Shown here: one piece after another, positions 32,214 to 46,000 of the stretch | Layout: each line of letters begins with the position of its first letter | How positions within the stretch are numbered: position 1 is the stretch's first letter | NCBI RefSeq assembly: GCF_000400465.1 | Contig: NW_008806286.1 | Coordinates: 64,762 to 128,761, forward strand | DNA: 64,000 nt | Direction: 5' to 3' | Source of the DNA: Wallemia ichthyophaga EXF-994 | Lineage: Eukaryota > Basidiomycota > Wallemiomycetes > Wallemiales > Wallemiaceae | Program-made: the position numbers and the translations under genes | Notes under the pieces: model-generated | The model's input: the letters and a program-made list of their open reading frames with translations, nothing else | The model's database searches: none | Told to the model about the DNA's origin: nothing

Positions 32214-34123
32214 ATGGAGTCGCGATCAGGACAGACAGGACAGATAGGACAGGAAGGGCAGCTAGGACAGCAAAGCTCAGAATTTGAGAATATTTTAAAT
32301 GATTTGAATAGCGTGGATTATTGTGGGTAATTTGATTTGGTTTATTAGGCTTATAACTTAAGGTATCGTTTAGATGAGGGGATTCATACTCCCTCTTACG
32401 CAGGAAGTTTCACAGAGTCACCATATCTACACTCACAATTCCCTCAATCACCCGCTTCCTCCATTTGCTCTTTTTCACGCTCTAGATCCCCTTCAATCTC
32501 ATCATACGATTCGAATATAAATGATAATGACGATTACGGCTTTAGTAATCTAAATTTTGAGCAAACAGATCATGTTCGACAACCTACACTTAAAATCCCG
32601 GATGAAATCCCAGACTTGCAGGTCTGTGAAGCAACACCTATCGCTAAAACACCGACTCAAGTTGAATACGAATTGAAAGGTCAACCTTTCTCATTCCCAT
32701 CGAATCAGTCTACTAATAGACCTAGAGCTCATTCAGATTCTGTACCTACATTCGTTCATCCTACAGATACTTATCAAGAGTCCCCTCAACAGCACTCTCT
32801 GGGCAAATCATTCGGTCATAGACGATGCAGGTCTGGTGGCAGAGAAGGCGCAGGTACTCCTAACTACGGTCTTCGTCTTAGACCAAACTACAAAGTTGAC
32901 CAGTCTCAGTCTCAGTCTCAGTCTCCGAAATTAAGTCACAGTTTCAGTGCAAGTAGTTTGAATCCTTTAGACGATATTGACTTGAGTTGGCTTCAAAGTC
33001 AACAAGAACAGCAACACTCTATGCCCCAGCAATCTCCATTCAGTAGCACCTCTAATTTGTTTGGAAATGTCACTCATACTGCTTATGATTATAACTACGA
33101 CAACAATAACAGCAACCATTCCATCAACAATCCTAATGACCCCTATATGCACTCGAGTCCTTACAGTGGTAGCTCATCAAGTCTATACAACAGCCCGTCT
33201 AATAACTACCCGAACTCACCTTATGTGGATGCACAACCTGCTTTAAACTCACTTGACTATCCAACTGGTCTTCCAAACAACTTTATCGATCTCTATTCAC
33301 CAGAAGTTAACGTTATGACCCCACCACTAGTTAGCATTGATTCGATACACTCCTCACCTGCAACCCAACAATCACAACTACACAGCGAACAGAAGACTAG
33401 CAGTCCAAATATACTCCCTTCTTTAGTACTACCGAATGATAGCATGAATGATTATGATTATGATCATAAGCCTGCTACTGATGATGCAACGCCTACTGCC
33501 GCAACAAGTGATATTAACATGATTGCAATGAGTGCTGCTCGTGGTGGTTCACTCAACAACATGCCTATACTCACATCTAATCCGACGACTGCTCGGACGA
33601 GATATGCTTCGAATAATAGGAGAAAACAACCTAGTGATGGAAAAGCACCAAAGGTTTTTGTTTGTGAAGTTCCAGGATGTGGAAGTAGTTTTACAAGGCA
33701 TTTCAATCGTTAGTGTGTTGTTTATCACCTATAAATATACTCACAAATCACAAAGTCAAAGGTCATATGCGCTCGCATACAAATGAAAGACCCTTCGTCT
33801 GTTCGTTTGATGGTTGCGGTCGCGCATTCGCCAGACAGCACGACAGAAAAAGGCATGAGTCACTGCATAACGATGACAAACCATATCAATGCTTAGGTTG
33901 TGATAAGAAGTTTGCGCGGATTGATGGTCTTGCTCGACATCGTGAGTTTTAAGTTTTTAAAGTGTTTGATTTCTTCTAATACACCACCACTCAAGACAAA
34001 AGTGATCTTGGGAAAGACTGCTCAGCGAAGCATACACAAATTGAGGACTCTAATCATCTCTCTTCATTCTCTTCAGCTTCCACTTCAACAGATTCAGCCA
34101 ATTGCTATGGCGTATTGATGTAG
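32214..34123 (+). CDS. CRZ1: Crz1-like C2H2 zinc-finger transcription factor
   Basis: Four exons: 32214-32326, 32363-33708, 33756-33941 and 33996-34123; introns are 36, 47 and 54 nt; 590 aa. The N-terminal 480 residues are Ser/Asn/Pro/Gln-rich, with many SP sites and a QSQSQSQS run. Three C2H2-type fingers follow: FVCEVPGCGSSFTRHFN with LKGHMRSH, ERPFVCSFDGCGRAFARQHD with RKRHESLH, and PYQCLGCDKKFARIDGLARH. The RKRHE and FARxDxLxRH patterns are those of calcineurin-responsive Crz1/Prz1. If correct, it would move to the nucleus after calcineurin dephosphorylation under calcium or ionic stress. I did not find an unambiguous PxIxIT docking site. Confidence 0.8.
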
Positions 34124-34293
34124 TATATCAGTAAATCCACAATACTTGTACTATACTCTTGTTAAATTTTAGTTAATGGACAATTTCACAACGAGCTCAA
34201 GGGTAATATTATAATAAATAAAATACTATTGTGTTATAATAACAATACAAACACAACAAAACAACAAGTGAGTAGTGAATAACTGTAAAGATC

Positions 34294-35594
34294 TTACTTG
34301 GAACGTGTCGTTGGATTGATTGTACCGGAACGTTTGCGAGTTAAATTGGACTTTGATTGGCCGGAAGGGTCATGTTTGAGGAATGACGAACCTTTGTCTG
34401 ACTCACGTCTAGCTAGTAGACTACCCTGGGTAAAAATGGATTCATCCGCGAGTGTAACCAATCTGGTTTGAGTATGTGGACTGTGATTTTCGCTTCCCTT
34501 CCTGGGTATCATTTGGGACTTTGAACGCGATACATTGTGGTCACTGGGTCTGGCTTGGGTTTTGGAGCGAGATAGGGGAGTATCCATTGGCCGAGATTGA
34601 GTGGCTTGAGATCTTGAACGGGAGACTGATTGATCTAGTTTAGGCCTACGGGATATTGACTTTGTTGGTGTCAATTTGGTGTTGATTTCCGGACTAGTGT
34701 CGTTAGGATTCTTCAGCTGTGGTTTAGAGTCTCTGGGACGCTTGAATAGCCAAGGTCTTTCGTGGATAAGTGCGTGGGTCTGAATGTGTTGTTAGTGCGG
34801 GTGAGGAGTAAGAAGCAACTCACCCTTGACTGTGTCAGAGCTTTAACCCATTCGCGACAAGCGTTTGAGTCAGATACAGCAAAGACGTGAGAGAAATCTT
34901 CCTTTCTTTCAAAGAGAGAGTGATTATCCTGACTCTTTACAATAAACAGATGACCAAATAGAGAGTCATCGAAGATTCTTTGAGGTTTTGGAGCGTTGTG
35001 GTATAGTTTGGTAAAGGTATAGACGTCGTAAGAGACTAAATTGCAAAGAAAGTGCCTGTCTTTAAGTTTATCAGATTTAGAGAGGTGAAGAGAATCATTG
35101 GAGAGGTATAAAAGTCTTTTGGCCCACTTCCCTGGAGCTATTTCCAGCTGTACAGGTGAGGAGTGGTTGATGATGGCATCAGTTGATTTGCGCTCTGACA
35201 GAGAATCCTTCAGGTAATTAGGATTGCTATCAACTAAGAATGAATTGTTGTTGTCTATCCAGTTATCCGTTATATCGTATATTTTCTCAAAATTTCTAAT
35301 TGAGCGCTTTATCTCATTGTTTATTTCATAAACATTCACTTTATTATGTGGATTCTCAATAATGAGCTTATTCGTACTTAAAGCAAATTTTATAACGTCA
35401 AGACCTCGGCTGTTGTCTTGTATTTCGTAAAGCACTGGAGAGTTATTGAGGTCATTTAAGTAAATTTTTACTTGTTTTAATTTTAAATGACATTTGTGGA
35501 TTGGCTGATTCTGCTGTGGTTTCTTATTCCTGACAACTTCATCTCTCTCTTCGATTCCCGAGGATCTGAATTTATGCAAGAAATTTGATATCAT
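34294..35594 (-). CDS. Ras-association (RA) plus PH domain protein
   Basis: Two exons: 35594-34824 and 34779-34294, with a 44-nt intron; 418 aa. Residues about 35-115 resemble an RA/ubiquitin-like domain (KQVKIYLNDLNNSPVLYEI, RGLDVIKFALSTN). Residues about 150-265 form a PH domain (GKWAKRLLYLSNDSLHLSK, ending CREWVKALTQSR). The C-terminal tail is basic and has recurring SRSKSQ/SRSRSQ motifs that look like kinase substrates. An RA-PH tandem is the core of MRL (Mig10/RIAM/lamellipodin) and Grb7 proteins; fungal RA-PH proteins are poorly studied. A membrane-linked small-GTPase effector is an inference. Confidence 0.75.
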
Positions 35595-35839
35595 CTGTTC
35601 AAGGTGGAAGAGCTGGGCAACGGGATTGTAAAATTAAAAGAATATTTTGAAATACCAAGAAAGCAACGTATATTTGATCGTAGAATTACAACCAATATTA
35701 TCCCTTCATTCCCCTCCTGCCCAATGACCCAATTAGGAATCTAGCTATCTTCAAAGATGAAACTATTCATTCCAAAGAAATTTAACCAAATTGGTTGAAA
35801 AATGTTTATTTCCTACTCTTATAAGATACCACTTACTAC

Positions 35840-38800
35840 ATGAACTCCCAGAAATCTTCCCCAAGGAAGCCCCTCGCGCCGACACACAACGCACAGCCTA
35901 ACAAGTCTAAATCACCTCCGTCTTCAGCCTCAGTCACTACCTCCCTCAAATCAGATCACCATCACCCGGAAACAATTGGGCCATGGCAACTAACCAAAAC
36001 TATCGGTAAAGGTAGTAGTGCCTGTGAGTTGTCTTAAACTTGATTCAAATATTTCTAATCCTTTTACGCGTTTTTAGGCAGAGTAAAGCTAGCCCGTCAC
36101 AGAAAAACTCATCAGCTGGCTGCTATTAAGATCGTCGCGAAAGCAAGCCTAGCACCTAAGCCAAACACCTCACATGAGGATCCTTGGAGAGCTCTTAGAG
36201 CAATTGAGCGTGAAATTGCTGTTATGAAGATAGTAAGTGGCTCAAAAAACCTAAATAGCACCCACTAACCACACCTCAGATTGATCACCCTAATATCACA
36301 AGTCTCTACGATGTCTGGGAAACAAGTGACTACATCTACATGATCATGGAATATGCCTCTGGTGGCGAACTATTCTCTCATTTGGTTGAACGCGCTAAGA
36401 AGAACGCTGCTCGTGCTAAACCAGGCCATCCTCCGCCTTCACGTGCACTTCCTCCAGATGAAGCTCTCAGACTATTTCAGCAGCTCATTTACGCCGTCAG
36501 TCACGTACATAACCTTGCTCTGTGCCATCGAGACCTCAAGCCTGAAAATGTCTTGCTGGCGAAAGACGGGCAGACCATTAAGCTCGCCGATTTTGGTATG
36601 GCTACCCTGGCCGGTGAAGATGTCGTCATTTCAAAGCGTAAACTTAAGAAAGGGCGCAGAATGTTGAAGACTAGCTGCGGTAGTCCACATTACGCAAGCC
36701 CGGAAGTCGTCCAAGGCAAGCCATATGCTGGCCATATGGCCGATGTTTGGTCGTGTGGTGTTATCCTGTTTGCTCTGTTGACAGGTAGACTACCATTCCA
36801 TGACGAGAACCTGCACATCCTCCTCAGTAAAGTCAAGCTTGGTAAATTTGAAATGCCATTCGAGCTAGAAGGACCAGTTCACGCCAATGCACGCCACCTA
36901 TTGCTCAGAATGTTGACCTCTGATCCAGCCGAAAGGATAACAATACCAGAAATCATGAAACACCCTTACTTTACTCGTCTACCACCTCCAATCCCAATGT
37001 CGACTGATAGTATTCCAGCTGGGCTACTCCCTCGAAGCACATCCCAGCTTTCTCGATTCAGCTACCAATCTGACCAGATGTCCGATTATAATGACTCTTT
37101 GCAAAGGTTCTCTGAGGAAATCCTAAACATCGACGACGAGATATTCAGCAGCATTCGAGTGCTCTGCCAGACTGAAAACGAGGAAACTCTCCGGGAGCGC
37201 TTACAGTCAAAGGGCTACACCATAGAGAAGAGGCTCTATGTGCTGCTGGAGCGCTTCAGAGATAGAAGATCACTCGAAGAGCTGGCTCAGATGGAGTCAG
37301 GAGCTTCCGACGAGAGCAGGGCATGGGAGCGCAATCAGAAGACAATGAAGCAACAGGCACAGACACAACAACACGCCAAACCAGCTGCACTCGGTGAACG
37401 GTCGATAAATACCCCTACTGAGCCACAAAAAGCACACTCAAAAGCCAGTAGCAACAACGAAAACGATGCAACAGTTGTCCTCGGCGAGAAACAGCGTCCC
37501 AAAGCCCCCACGCCGCGCAAAGCACGCAAGCCAAATGTTGACGATGTGCCTAGCGAGAGCAAAGGAGATGAAGAGATCGAGCAGCAGCCATCACAAAGCC
37601 ACCGTGACAGTCACAGTCATAAGCATAGTCATAGTACTAGCCAGAGTCATAGTACTAATCATAGTCATAGTAACAATCAGTCCCAATCCCACCGTCCTAG
37701 CGCCGACACACCAATCTCGGACGACACAATGACGCGCGCAGCATCTGTCCGTACAGCATTAAAGAGACAGCCACTGGAAAGCAGCACTGACACGCTCGAT
37801 ACCAAAGTATTCAAGAAGCCCAATGCACATATTGAAGATTCACCAGCGTTGAATTTTGCTATGGACACGCCTTCGTCGTCCTTCGCAGCAAGCATCGCCG
37901 CGAGTATTGGACATGTGGATGTTGCAGGTGGAGGGCTTATACCGGTAGCGAACGAGAATTTCAACCCACCTTCGCTCTCGTCTGACAAAATAGGCCGGTC
38001 TCGATTCTCAGCCGCGAGCACCGTCTCGCGCCAACGGTCTGTCGAGAGCAAACAGGGGCACACGGACGACTCACCAGTGTTGCCGTCTGAGTCACCCCTA
38101 CGCTCTAATGTCCCAATCACGAACCGCACGCTGCGCAAGAAACCAGCACCTGCGCCGCTCAAAGTGGACTTGTACGAGTATCAGAAGCCGTTCCAGATCG
38201 TCCTCGATGACGACAACGCAGTAGATTCTGACGATAGTGGTGCGAGCAGAGGCAGTAGCAGTGCAGGTACACCGCCACGTCCCATCAGCAAGTCTTTGTC
38301 GGGAAATCTCCAGTTCCAGTTAGACAGCGATACCCCACCACCACCACCACCACCGCCTAAGACTGCATTGGACGGGGACAGTAAAACGAAGAAAATACTC
38401 AGAGCCGTTCGTTCTTTCGACACATCCGCGAAAGAGCCTCATCCTCACCCGCCTCCGCACCGCAAGCCGAGCATCTTCGGCATCAAGCTTGGCAGTAGAC
38501 AGTCAGAGCAGGAAGAGGACGACGAGAAGCCTTTCAAGCTGAATATATTCAGCCCGGCTCTGTTCAGCAATAACCACAGCAGCAGTACTGCAGCACATGA
38601 AGACATAGAGGAAGGGCGCGCGGTGTCGCCCACGACGCGAACATCGTTTGTTCCACCCAAGTCAGCCCCAGCTGTAGACCAGCAGCAGCAGCACAATGCG
38701 GAGGAGGAACATGATGTAGAGCCTACCGACGATTTAGATCTACGTAGAGACACGCTCCCATTCGTAGCGAATCACCAGCCTAAACGTAAGTCTAGTTTGG

Positions 38801-39117
38801 GTAACATATTCAGAATGTCTCGCACGCGATCCTCCTCAATTGTCAATCCTGCCACACCAAAAGATGAGCAGGGTACATTTGACGATCATCACCTAAAGGC
38901 ACCAGAAGGGAAGCGTTGGTTTGGTAGCCTGTTTCATCCCAAGACAGCATCACCGCTCAAATCAACTTTCCATTCTTCTCATGAGAAGAAGAAAGATGAT
39001 TCACATATGAAACCAGTCGAGCATATCTCAGACGAACTCGAGCCCCCAATCAACCCCTTCAAGAAGACAGTCAGGCGAACTAGATCTGTCATTTCGCAAC
39101 TCACCGTACATAATTGA
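35840..39117 (+). CDS. Nim1/Gin4/Hsl1/Cdr2-type serine/threonine kinase
   Basis: Three exons: 35840-36023, 36078-36232 and 36280-39117; introns are 54 and 47 nt; 1058 aa. The kinase domain starts at GPWQLTKTIGKGSSACRVKL, whose glycine loop is split by intron 1. Catalytic Lys is in LAAIKIV, the catalytic loop is HRDLKPENVLL, DFGMATL binds Mg, and the activation segment has SCGSPHYASPEVV. An insert between kinase subdomains (ERAKKNAARAKPGHPPPS) is unusual. A UBA-like region (SIRVLCQTENEETLRERLQS) follows, as in AMPK-related kinases. The long tail is disordered, with a Ser/His repeat (37600-37690), poly-Pro and a basic C-terminus. Family members link septins and cell size to mitotic entry by inhibiting Wee1. 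I cannot tell Gin4 from Hsl1 or Cdr2. Confidence 0.88.
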
Positions 39118-39328
39118 TACTGAGAATGCACCTACGTATACACTCTTTATAATTCGCAATACAACGCTCCTTTAATTACCATATTGATCCTTTTAATTTT
39201 GTACCTTCTTTGGTTTTTTTTTTTTTCATTACATGGAAACTTTTAGTTTATCGTAGCAATATTTGATGTTACATGTATGTTTCCAGCTATGCAATCAAAT
39301 ACGTTCATAAAATAAATAAGCATTACAT

Positions 39329-42300
39329 CTACCACGAGTTGTCGTCGTCAAACCTATCCAGCGTGTTCACGGCAGACGCGACCTCAAACTTTGATCTCTG
39401 TCTCATATAGAAGATGTTGCAATCTTTGTTAGTGCAGATTACATCCTGGTGCAAACTGCCCTGACATCTCTGACATTGTGTCCACAATCTAGCGAATTGG
39501 ACTTGGAGAGCTGAGACGGAAGATACCTGTTTCTGGTACAATTCACCCGCTTTCGACTTGCAATTTTTACAAACCGCAGCCTCACTACCCCTAATGGGAG
39601 CCTTGCAGCCAAGACAGGTCACCGTTTTAACTGCGAACTTCATCAGTCCACCAACAGAAGGAGTAGCGACAGTAATAGTGCGTGTGTGATCACCTGTGAG
39701 CAACGAACCCGCCTTTTCGCCTAAAATTGGTTCGAATATTCTCAATAACGGCTTTGACAGTTGGTTTTCAAGGTAATACTTGGTGTCAATTGGTACGTTG
39801 TTCTCTAAAACATACAGAGGATCCTCAGATCTCTCGTATGCCGCTGCTCCTTTGCTTCCTTTGACAATGACATAAGCTACACGATCACCGAGCGCTGGCG
39901 CTGATCCGGCATCACGCTTGCGCATACGCTCTGCCAGACAAACATGCGCCTGCTTGGCATCGTACTCTGTCTTGGTGAGAGCTTTCGTAATAACCAACTG
40001 ACTCATATCCACCTTGTTCTGTAGCAGCTCCGAAATCACATTCTTGGTGTAGCTATGTTGTGAATAAATGGTCAACGGGGCTCATCTTCCATAAAATTAC
40101 CACTCACTCTTCGGCTGCTTTCACATCACGATCTATCAACATCTTGTGCAGACACGTCGTAATCACAGTACCGACGAGTCGACAATTATCGCGACGGACA
40201 GTCTCGATACCCTTTGTATCCATTTTATCGTACTTTTCCAAGCCCGTCCAATACAAACCAGCGTATCTCTTCTTGTTGATGAGCAGATAAGGGTAGTATA
40301 CCTTCTCGAACTCCAACTTAATAGGGTTAGGGAATTTCGACGATATTACACCTGCAGCTTCAGCACCCAGTTTCATAGCTGTCTCGAGATCCTTACAACC
40401 GAATTTGATCATGACAGAGTCAGTATCACCGTAGACGACTTCGGCATCGTGTGAGTAGTTGTTCGACACCTTATAGTGTGATTCTACCTCCTCCTTGGTG
40501 CGCTCAATCATACGACGGCCATATGCTGTAGTCGAAGATGAAATTGGCAGACAGGGTAACTTTCCAATTGTAGCACCGGTGAAACCATACACAGAGTTAG
40601 CTGATACCTTCAAAGCTAGCTGACGACCATCGAGCACCGCTCTCCTGAAGGGATCCTTTTCATTTTTAATATCCGCTCTTGCACGCTTACGAGCTGAAAT
40701 AAGATCCTGAAGAACAACTGGCAAGAGACCTTTACGTTTGTCGGAGGTAACGAACATATCTGTTGAGCGTGAGAACTTTGCAAATATTACGGCAGCATCG
40801 GGTGAGTACAAACTTACCATTATTTGGAGTCTTGATATAATCAACGCCCTCCTTCAATTGGAGTCGCTCGACGGTATGAGAATCAAGAAGGGTGGTATAA
40901 CAAAGATTGTGTGCCATCATGATTGACGGATATAGCGAACTGAAATCAAGGGTAGTAATAGGAACATCAAAGTAGCCCCTGCGCGGTTCAATAACAGTAG
41001 CACCTTCGTACTGATCATCGGAGCCTTCAACTCTAAGAGCAGGGACTAGATAGCCATGGACTTGAGATTGTCTACATATTTGACTCATTACCTTGATTGA
41101 TTGTCCCTTAGCGAGCAAGTAATTGAAAGGTACACCTGTGACTCTTGCCATTTCTGTCTGGTTGACTAAACTCATCAGTCTGTCAAGCAGTCTCTGTGGG
41201 AGGTAGGCATCCTTCAAACAATACACAGCCAATCTGCGTCTTGATTCAGGCGTACCGTTCTGTAATTCCGTAATGATAGAGTGGTGTACATCCTCTTTCT
41301 GCTCGCCAAGGAACTCTGCACAAACGCTGTTGAGTGAGTATGATCGCAATTTATGTTCTCTTTGTATAAGTTGGAGCAAATCGAGCTGAAGACGACCCTC
41401 CATGTTGGTCTGCTTCGAGTCTCTGGTACCGTAAGCCTTGGATGAAAAGTGAGATGAGCCAACTTCACTCTTGACATTCTTCATTCTACCGAGATAGGCA
41501 AACTTGGTAGCTTTGAGAGCTTTAGCGCGGTCCATCAAATAAGGAATATCGAAATTGGCAATGTTGTATCCGATAATGACATCAGGATCTGCCTCCTCGA
41601 TGAAATCTCTCCACGCTTGAAGCATTTTGGTCTCGTCTTCGAAACTGAGAACTTGGCTACCGGCGATATGTGCACATGATTTGAGGGTGAAGACGTTTCT
41701 GATAAAGGGTTTGGTTTCACCTGTGCAATTTGCATTCTTGTTAATAAATGTTTCATTCCTGAGACACAACTAACCTTGACGAGTGACCATGTTAGCTATC
41801 TGGATAACAGGGTCGATGTGCGGTTCAGGGAAGATACCTTGACGACCAGCACATTCGATGTCAAACGAGAGAATACGCAAAGGTGCCATTTTCTGCCATT
41901 CGCCATCAGCAGGATAAGCAATAATATCTTTGTGACTAGCGGGGAGAGTTAAAGGAATGTATAAATATGCCACATCCAACGCACTGTATATCAAACTCGA
42001 GCTGAGCTTTCGAGACCTTGCTCGCTGATTGTTTGAGGTTGTAAGCGCCACCAGGGCATTCTATCCAGGACATTCCGACGACCTTTGGGGGTGGTTTGAG
42101 GTGTACACCTGCAACATACACACACATACCTTCTTATCGATCATGAAACGCAGATCGTAACTGATATTAGACTCGTATGTCTGTATAGCATCGTCGAAAA
42201 AGTCCCTGAAGTGAATCTCACCGCGCTCGAAACAGCCGCGAACACGGGTCATGCTTCTTTGATCCACAAAAGTGATTTTGATGAAAGGGGAAATTTCATC

Positions 42301-42937
42301 GCCTCTGTATCCCCACAGACTGCGTCTATTGTGGATATCAATTGCTGAGACAATAGACTTGCCATTGTTACCGAAAGAAGCATTCAAGTAGCCAGAAAAG
42401 CCTTCTGAGTCCTCGGCAGTGAATCCACGAGGAGCAGCAATGTAAAGATATGGGAGGAAACCTGAGACGTTTGCGAGAACAGAGAAGCCTTCCTTGGGTG
42501 GGAGTAAGCGGGGATTGCTGGGCACAGCAACAGCCACACACCTGCGTGACACCATGCATGCGTATGAATGGCTCTGCGCCTGGAATTGAAGCCTCCTCAA
42601 GATCGATTTGCTGGAAAACTAATCACGTGGGTGAGAAAAGACGCGTGGATGTGGATGCATGTACGCACTAACACTATCAACCATTGGCTCAAACTTTGGA
42701 ATCCTCGGCCTCGCCCAAACTTGACCACTTTCTGCCGAGGCTGTAGAGAGTGAGTGTGTGTACGTGTGGCATCAACCACGCACACTGTTCAGCATCATCC
42801 TGCAGATTCTCAAGAATATCCGCGAAATCGCTCTGTTTCTTATCATTCTGCGAGCCCAATTTGCCTGATTTGGTATCGTCTGTAACCTTCCTCTTCTTGT
42901 TTACGGGGTTTCTGGTGTTTATATCAGTATAATCCAC
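39329..42937 (-). CDS. POL3: DNA polymerase delta catalytic subunit
   Basis: Nine exons: 42937-42784, 42740-42675, 42618-42542, 42492-42130, 42082-41985, 41935-41775, 41720-40818, 40759-40108 and 40052-39329; introns are 43-58 nt; 1065 aa. N-terminal basic KKRK signal, then [11 protein letters not shown] and FQQIDLEE. Exonuclease motifs: SFDIECAG (Exo I) and [11 protein letters not shown] (Exo II). Polymerase motifs: [15 protein letters not shown] (A), [13 protein letters not shown] (B) and [11 protein letters not shown] (C). C-terminal CysA (CLGCKAPI with CKNCKS) and CysB (CQRCQGSL with CTNKDC), the latter being the Fe-S/accessory-subunit site. It is the lagging-strand and repair polymerase. 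Every junction was set by conserved POL3 sequence, but short exons 2 and 3 are least certain. Confidence 0.95.
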
Positions 42938-43075
42938 TAGCTATTGCCAGGAACTCACTCTATTTCCTCCACCCGGATGTTTTCCTTGCTGTTTACTCTC
43001 ATATCGCCTTATCAAGGTGCACAACGCGTATTCAGCTTCAATCAAAATGCAAATATAAAATATTTTCAAACAATT

Positions 43076-46000
43076 TCAAATATGCATAAACAGCGGCGTC
43101 CTCTTAAAGTTGTTCCGCGAATTCCCGACCTCTTCCAAGTTGGGGTAGTACGGCACCAGGGCGTCCTGCGCACCGACGTAGAGCGTGTTATAAATCCGCC
43201 AGTACGGTTCACGCACACGCCTTGCTGGATGGAAGAGGCCTTGTAGCGAGTAGTAGAGCAACAGACCTGGTCCAAGACCGACTCTCATCGCCTCGATCGC
43301 ATCCATCACTGATCCAATAACATGCGGAGACACCTCGTATATGTTTGGCCATACCAGATTGAGCATGTGTAGCAATGCATCCTCTTTCCCGAATCCTGCA
43401 ACTCCCAGTGTAAGATGCTTGATGATTGCCGCTGATGTTTGTCGATGGACGTGGTCTCTATCTGTGATGGAGTCCTCTACACATCCTACAAGAGCATATA
43501 CGTAATCCTTGGCAAGCTCTCCAATATACTCGCATACCCACGCGAGCGCCTTGAGACATCCATTGCGCACGTTCAAGTCTGGTGTTCTGTACTCGTTCAA
43601 GATGGCAGGTATGCAGGTGAATGGTCCACATGTTTCTGCAACAATGGCAATAGCAACTGTCGAGCACACACGCGATTGACGCTCTTGTACTCTCAAGTTG
43701 GTCAACAATACTGATAAAACATCCTGTGGTCCGATAGCTTTGGCGATATAACCGAATGAATTAACAGCCGCTCTTCTGATAGCCTTCTTGTTCGCCTTGA
43801 GTAGGTCGAGCAACTCGAAACAGATTCTCATCCATTCTCTTGCAGGAACATACTCAGATCCTCTATCAGCAATACGACCAATCAAATTTATAGTTGCCTC
43901 CTGAACTTTCTCGTGTCTGTTTCGAAGAATAGGAGTCATACGAGGAACTGTAAACATTGTTAGTGATAAAGCTGATGGTAATAGTATCGATTTGCTACTC
44001 ACGCAGATCTCTAACAGGTGGCTGCATCTCATTCATACCAACAACATTAGCAATAGCAGCTTCTGCAGCTATGAAACTACCCAATGTATCAGGATACTCC
44101 TCGCCAAGACCTTCAAACAGAACGACACCTAACTTGTGCAAGTACTGCTCCTCGTTGCACATCTTTATAACGACAGCAAGACGAGCGGTAAGATCAGCAG
44201 CCTGCATACGAACTTTGGCACCTTTGTTATTTAATCTCCAGAGAATAGTGGAGATAATTTGTAATAAATAAGGTTGAACGCGAGTACCTAGTGCACTGAC
44301 AATGGTACCAAAACCATCAAGCATAACGGCATCTTCAAGTGTCTGTTCTTGGAATGAATATATCATACCATCAATCAATTGAATCTCTAATCGCTCGTCG
44401 ATATCAGCAGCACCAAGATTTTCGACAACTTTCGTTATTGTTTCCATAACCATTTTACGCATAGGCTCAGATTCATCTTTGAGGCTATTCACGATTCTCC
44501 CAACTATTTCCATAACACCACACTTATTGGCGAGCTCAACGGTAGTTTCGACGACCTGACGATAATTTCTCCTATCAAGTGCCATCCTCCTAACCCAGAA
44601 ATTTCTGAAAAAGTCTGGTAAAACTTCTTCTTTCAAGTAGCCAGGTTCAACACCATCAGTAGCAGCGCATTGCTTGACGACTTTTAACACAATCTTTTTC
44701 ATTTCCTCATCTGAGGATTGGAATTCACGAATTAAAATAACCATAACTTCCTTTGTATAGTAGCTAGCATACTCAGCATCCATAAGCGGGATAATGAAAC
44801 CGATAGCTTTGAGGAAAGCAGCGAGAGCTTTACCGCGATGCTTACGAATACCCAGCCAAAGGGGTTTGAGAACAGCATCGAAACTTTCAATACCATATGG
44901 AGTAGCAGCTTCCGCGAGAGCCGCAATAGCCAAAGCACCCATCGTTCGTACTTTTTGTTGTTCATCTTCGAGACTGTGTGCGATTGCGCTGACAAGATGA
45001 CGAAGATGTGGGAGAATAGCGCAACCCATCATGATTGCAATTTGTTGTACAATTCTAATACCAGTATGACGAGCTTGCCATGACTTTTTAGAACGACAAA
45101 CAGCCTTTAAGAAGGGAAGCAAGGCAGGTATACCCAAAGCAGAAGCGACGACAGAGAAGGCTCTTGCAGTGGTGTTACGGACGTATTCATCCATGTGGTC
45201 AATATCAGGTCTCATAGTGGAAATCATGTGGGCTAAACCAGCAGCTTTTGCGAGATTGGAGATGATTTCACGACCTTCGACTCGAGCAAAGTAATCTTCA
45301 TCGATAAGGAGTGGTTCGATGACGACAAGAATTTTGTGCACGTATGGCCTGACAAGATCATCTAGTTTGTAGAGAACTCTATCGATGACTTTGACGAGTA
45401 AATGACGTTCTTGATCTTCTAAAGTACGTTCCATGAGAAGAGGAAGGATTCTATCAAAGAGAGGACCCGCGCCGAGTTCCCTAGCCTTCTCTGTAATTTG
45501 ACGCAAGGCGGATTTACGTACTTGGGGGGTACCGTTCTTGATCTTGAGAAGTAAGCGCATAATCTTTCTGTCCTTTAGCTCTTCCATGGACAGACCAGGT
45601 TCAACGTCTTCACCTTGTAACACTTTACCGAAATATTGAGCGTCTTCGGGTTTGAGGTAGGCAAGAGAGCCAATGCCTTCAATCTCGGTTGGAAGGTCAC
45701 CAGTGGAGATACCAAGGGCATCTGCGGATATACCTTTATCAGCGATATTAAAGCCAGTGTCGATAGGCATAGCGGACATCATTTTGTGGGCGGAAGAACG
45801 AAGAGGCTGGTAACCTTCAGGGACAGGTACGATTATGAAACCGTCTGATGGGAGGAGGATATTAAGTTCTTCATCAGACATGTAGCGATTGCGTGAGTTT
45901 GCAGCTTGATTGGAGAATGTGTCTAATCCTTGAGGTACAGCGGGTAAACCCATGAGTGCAGGTGGAAGCATAGCAGCGACGTCAGCGACAGTTTTGTCGT

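Noticed and set aside
37677-38162. 161-codon frame antisense to the Gin4-type kinase
   Set aside because: Lies opposite a disordered low-complexity region; no start context or domain.
42061-42600. Apparent separate minus-strand frame of 179 codons
   Set aside because: It is POL3 exons 3-4 read through introns 3 and 4; splicing gives conserved POL3 sequence on both sides.
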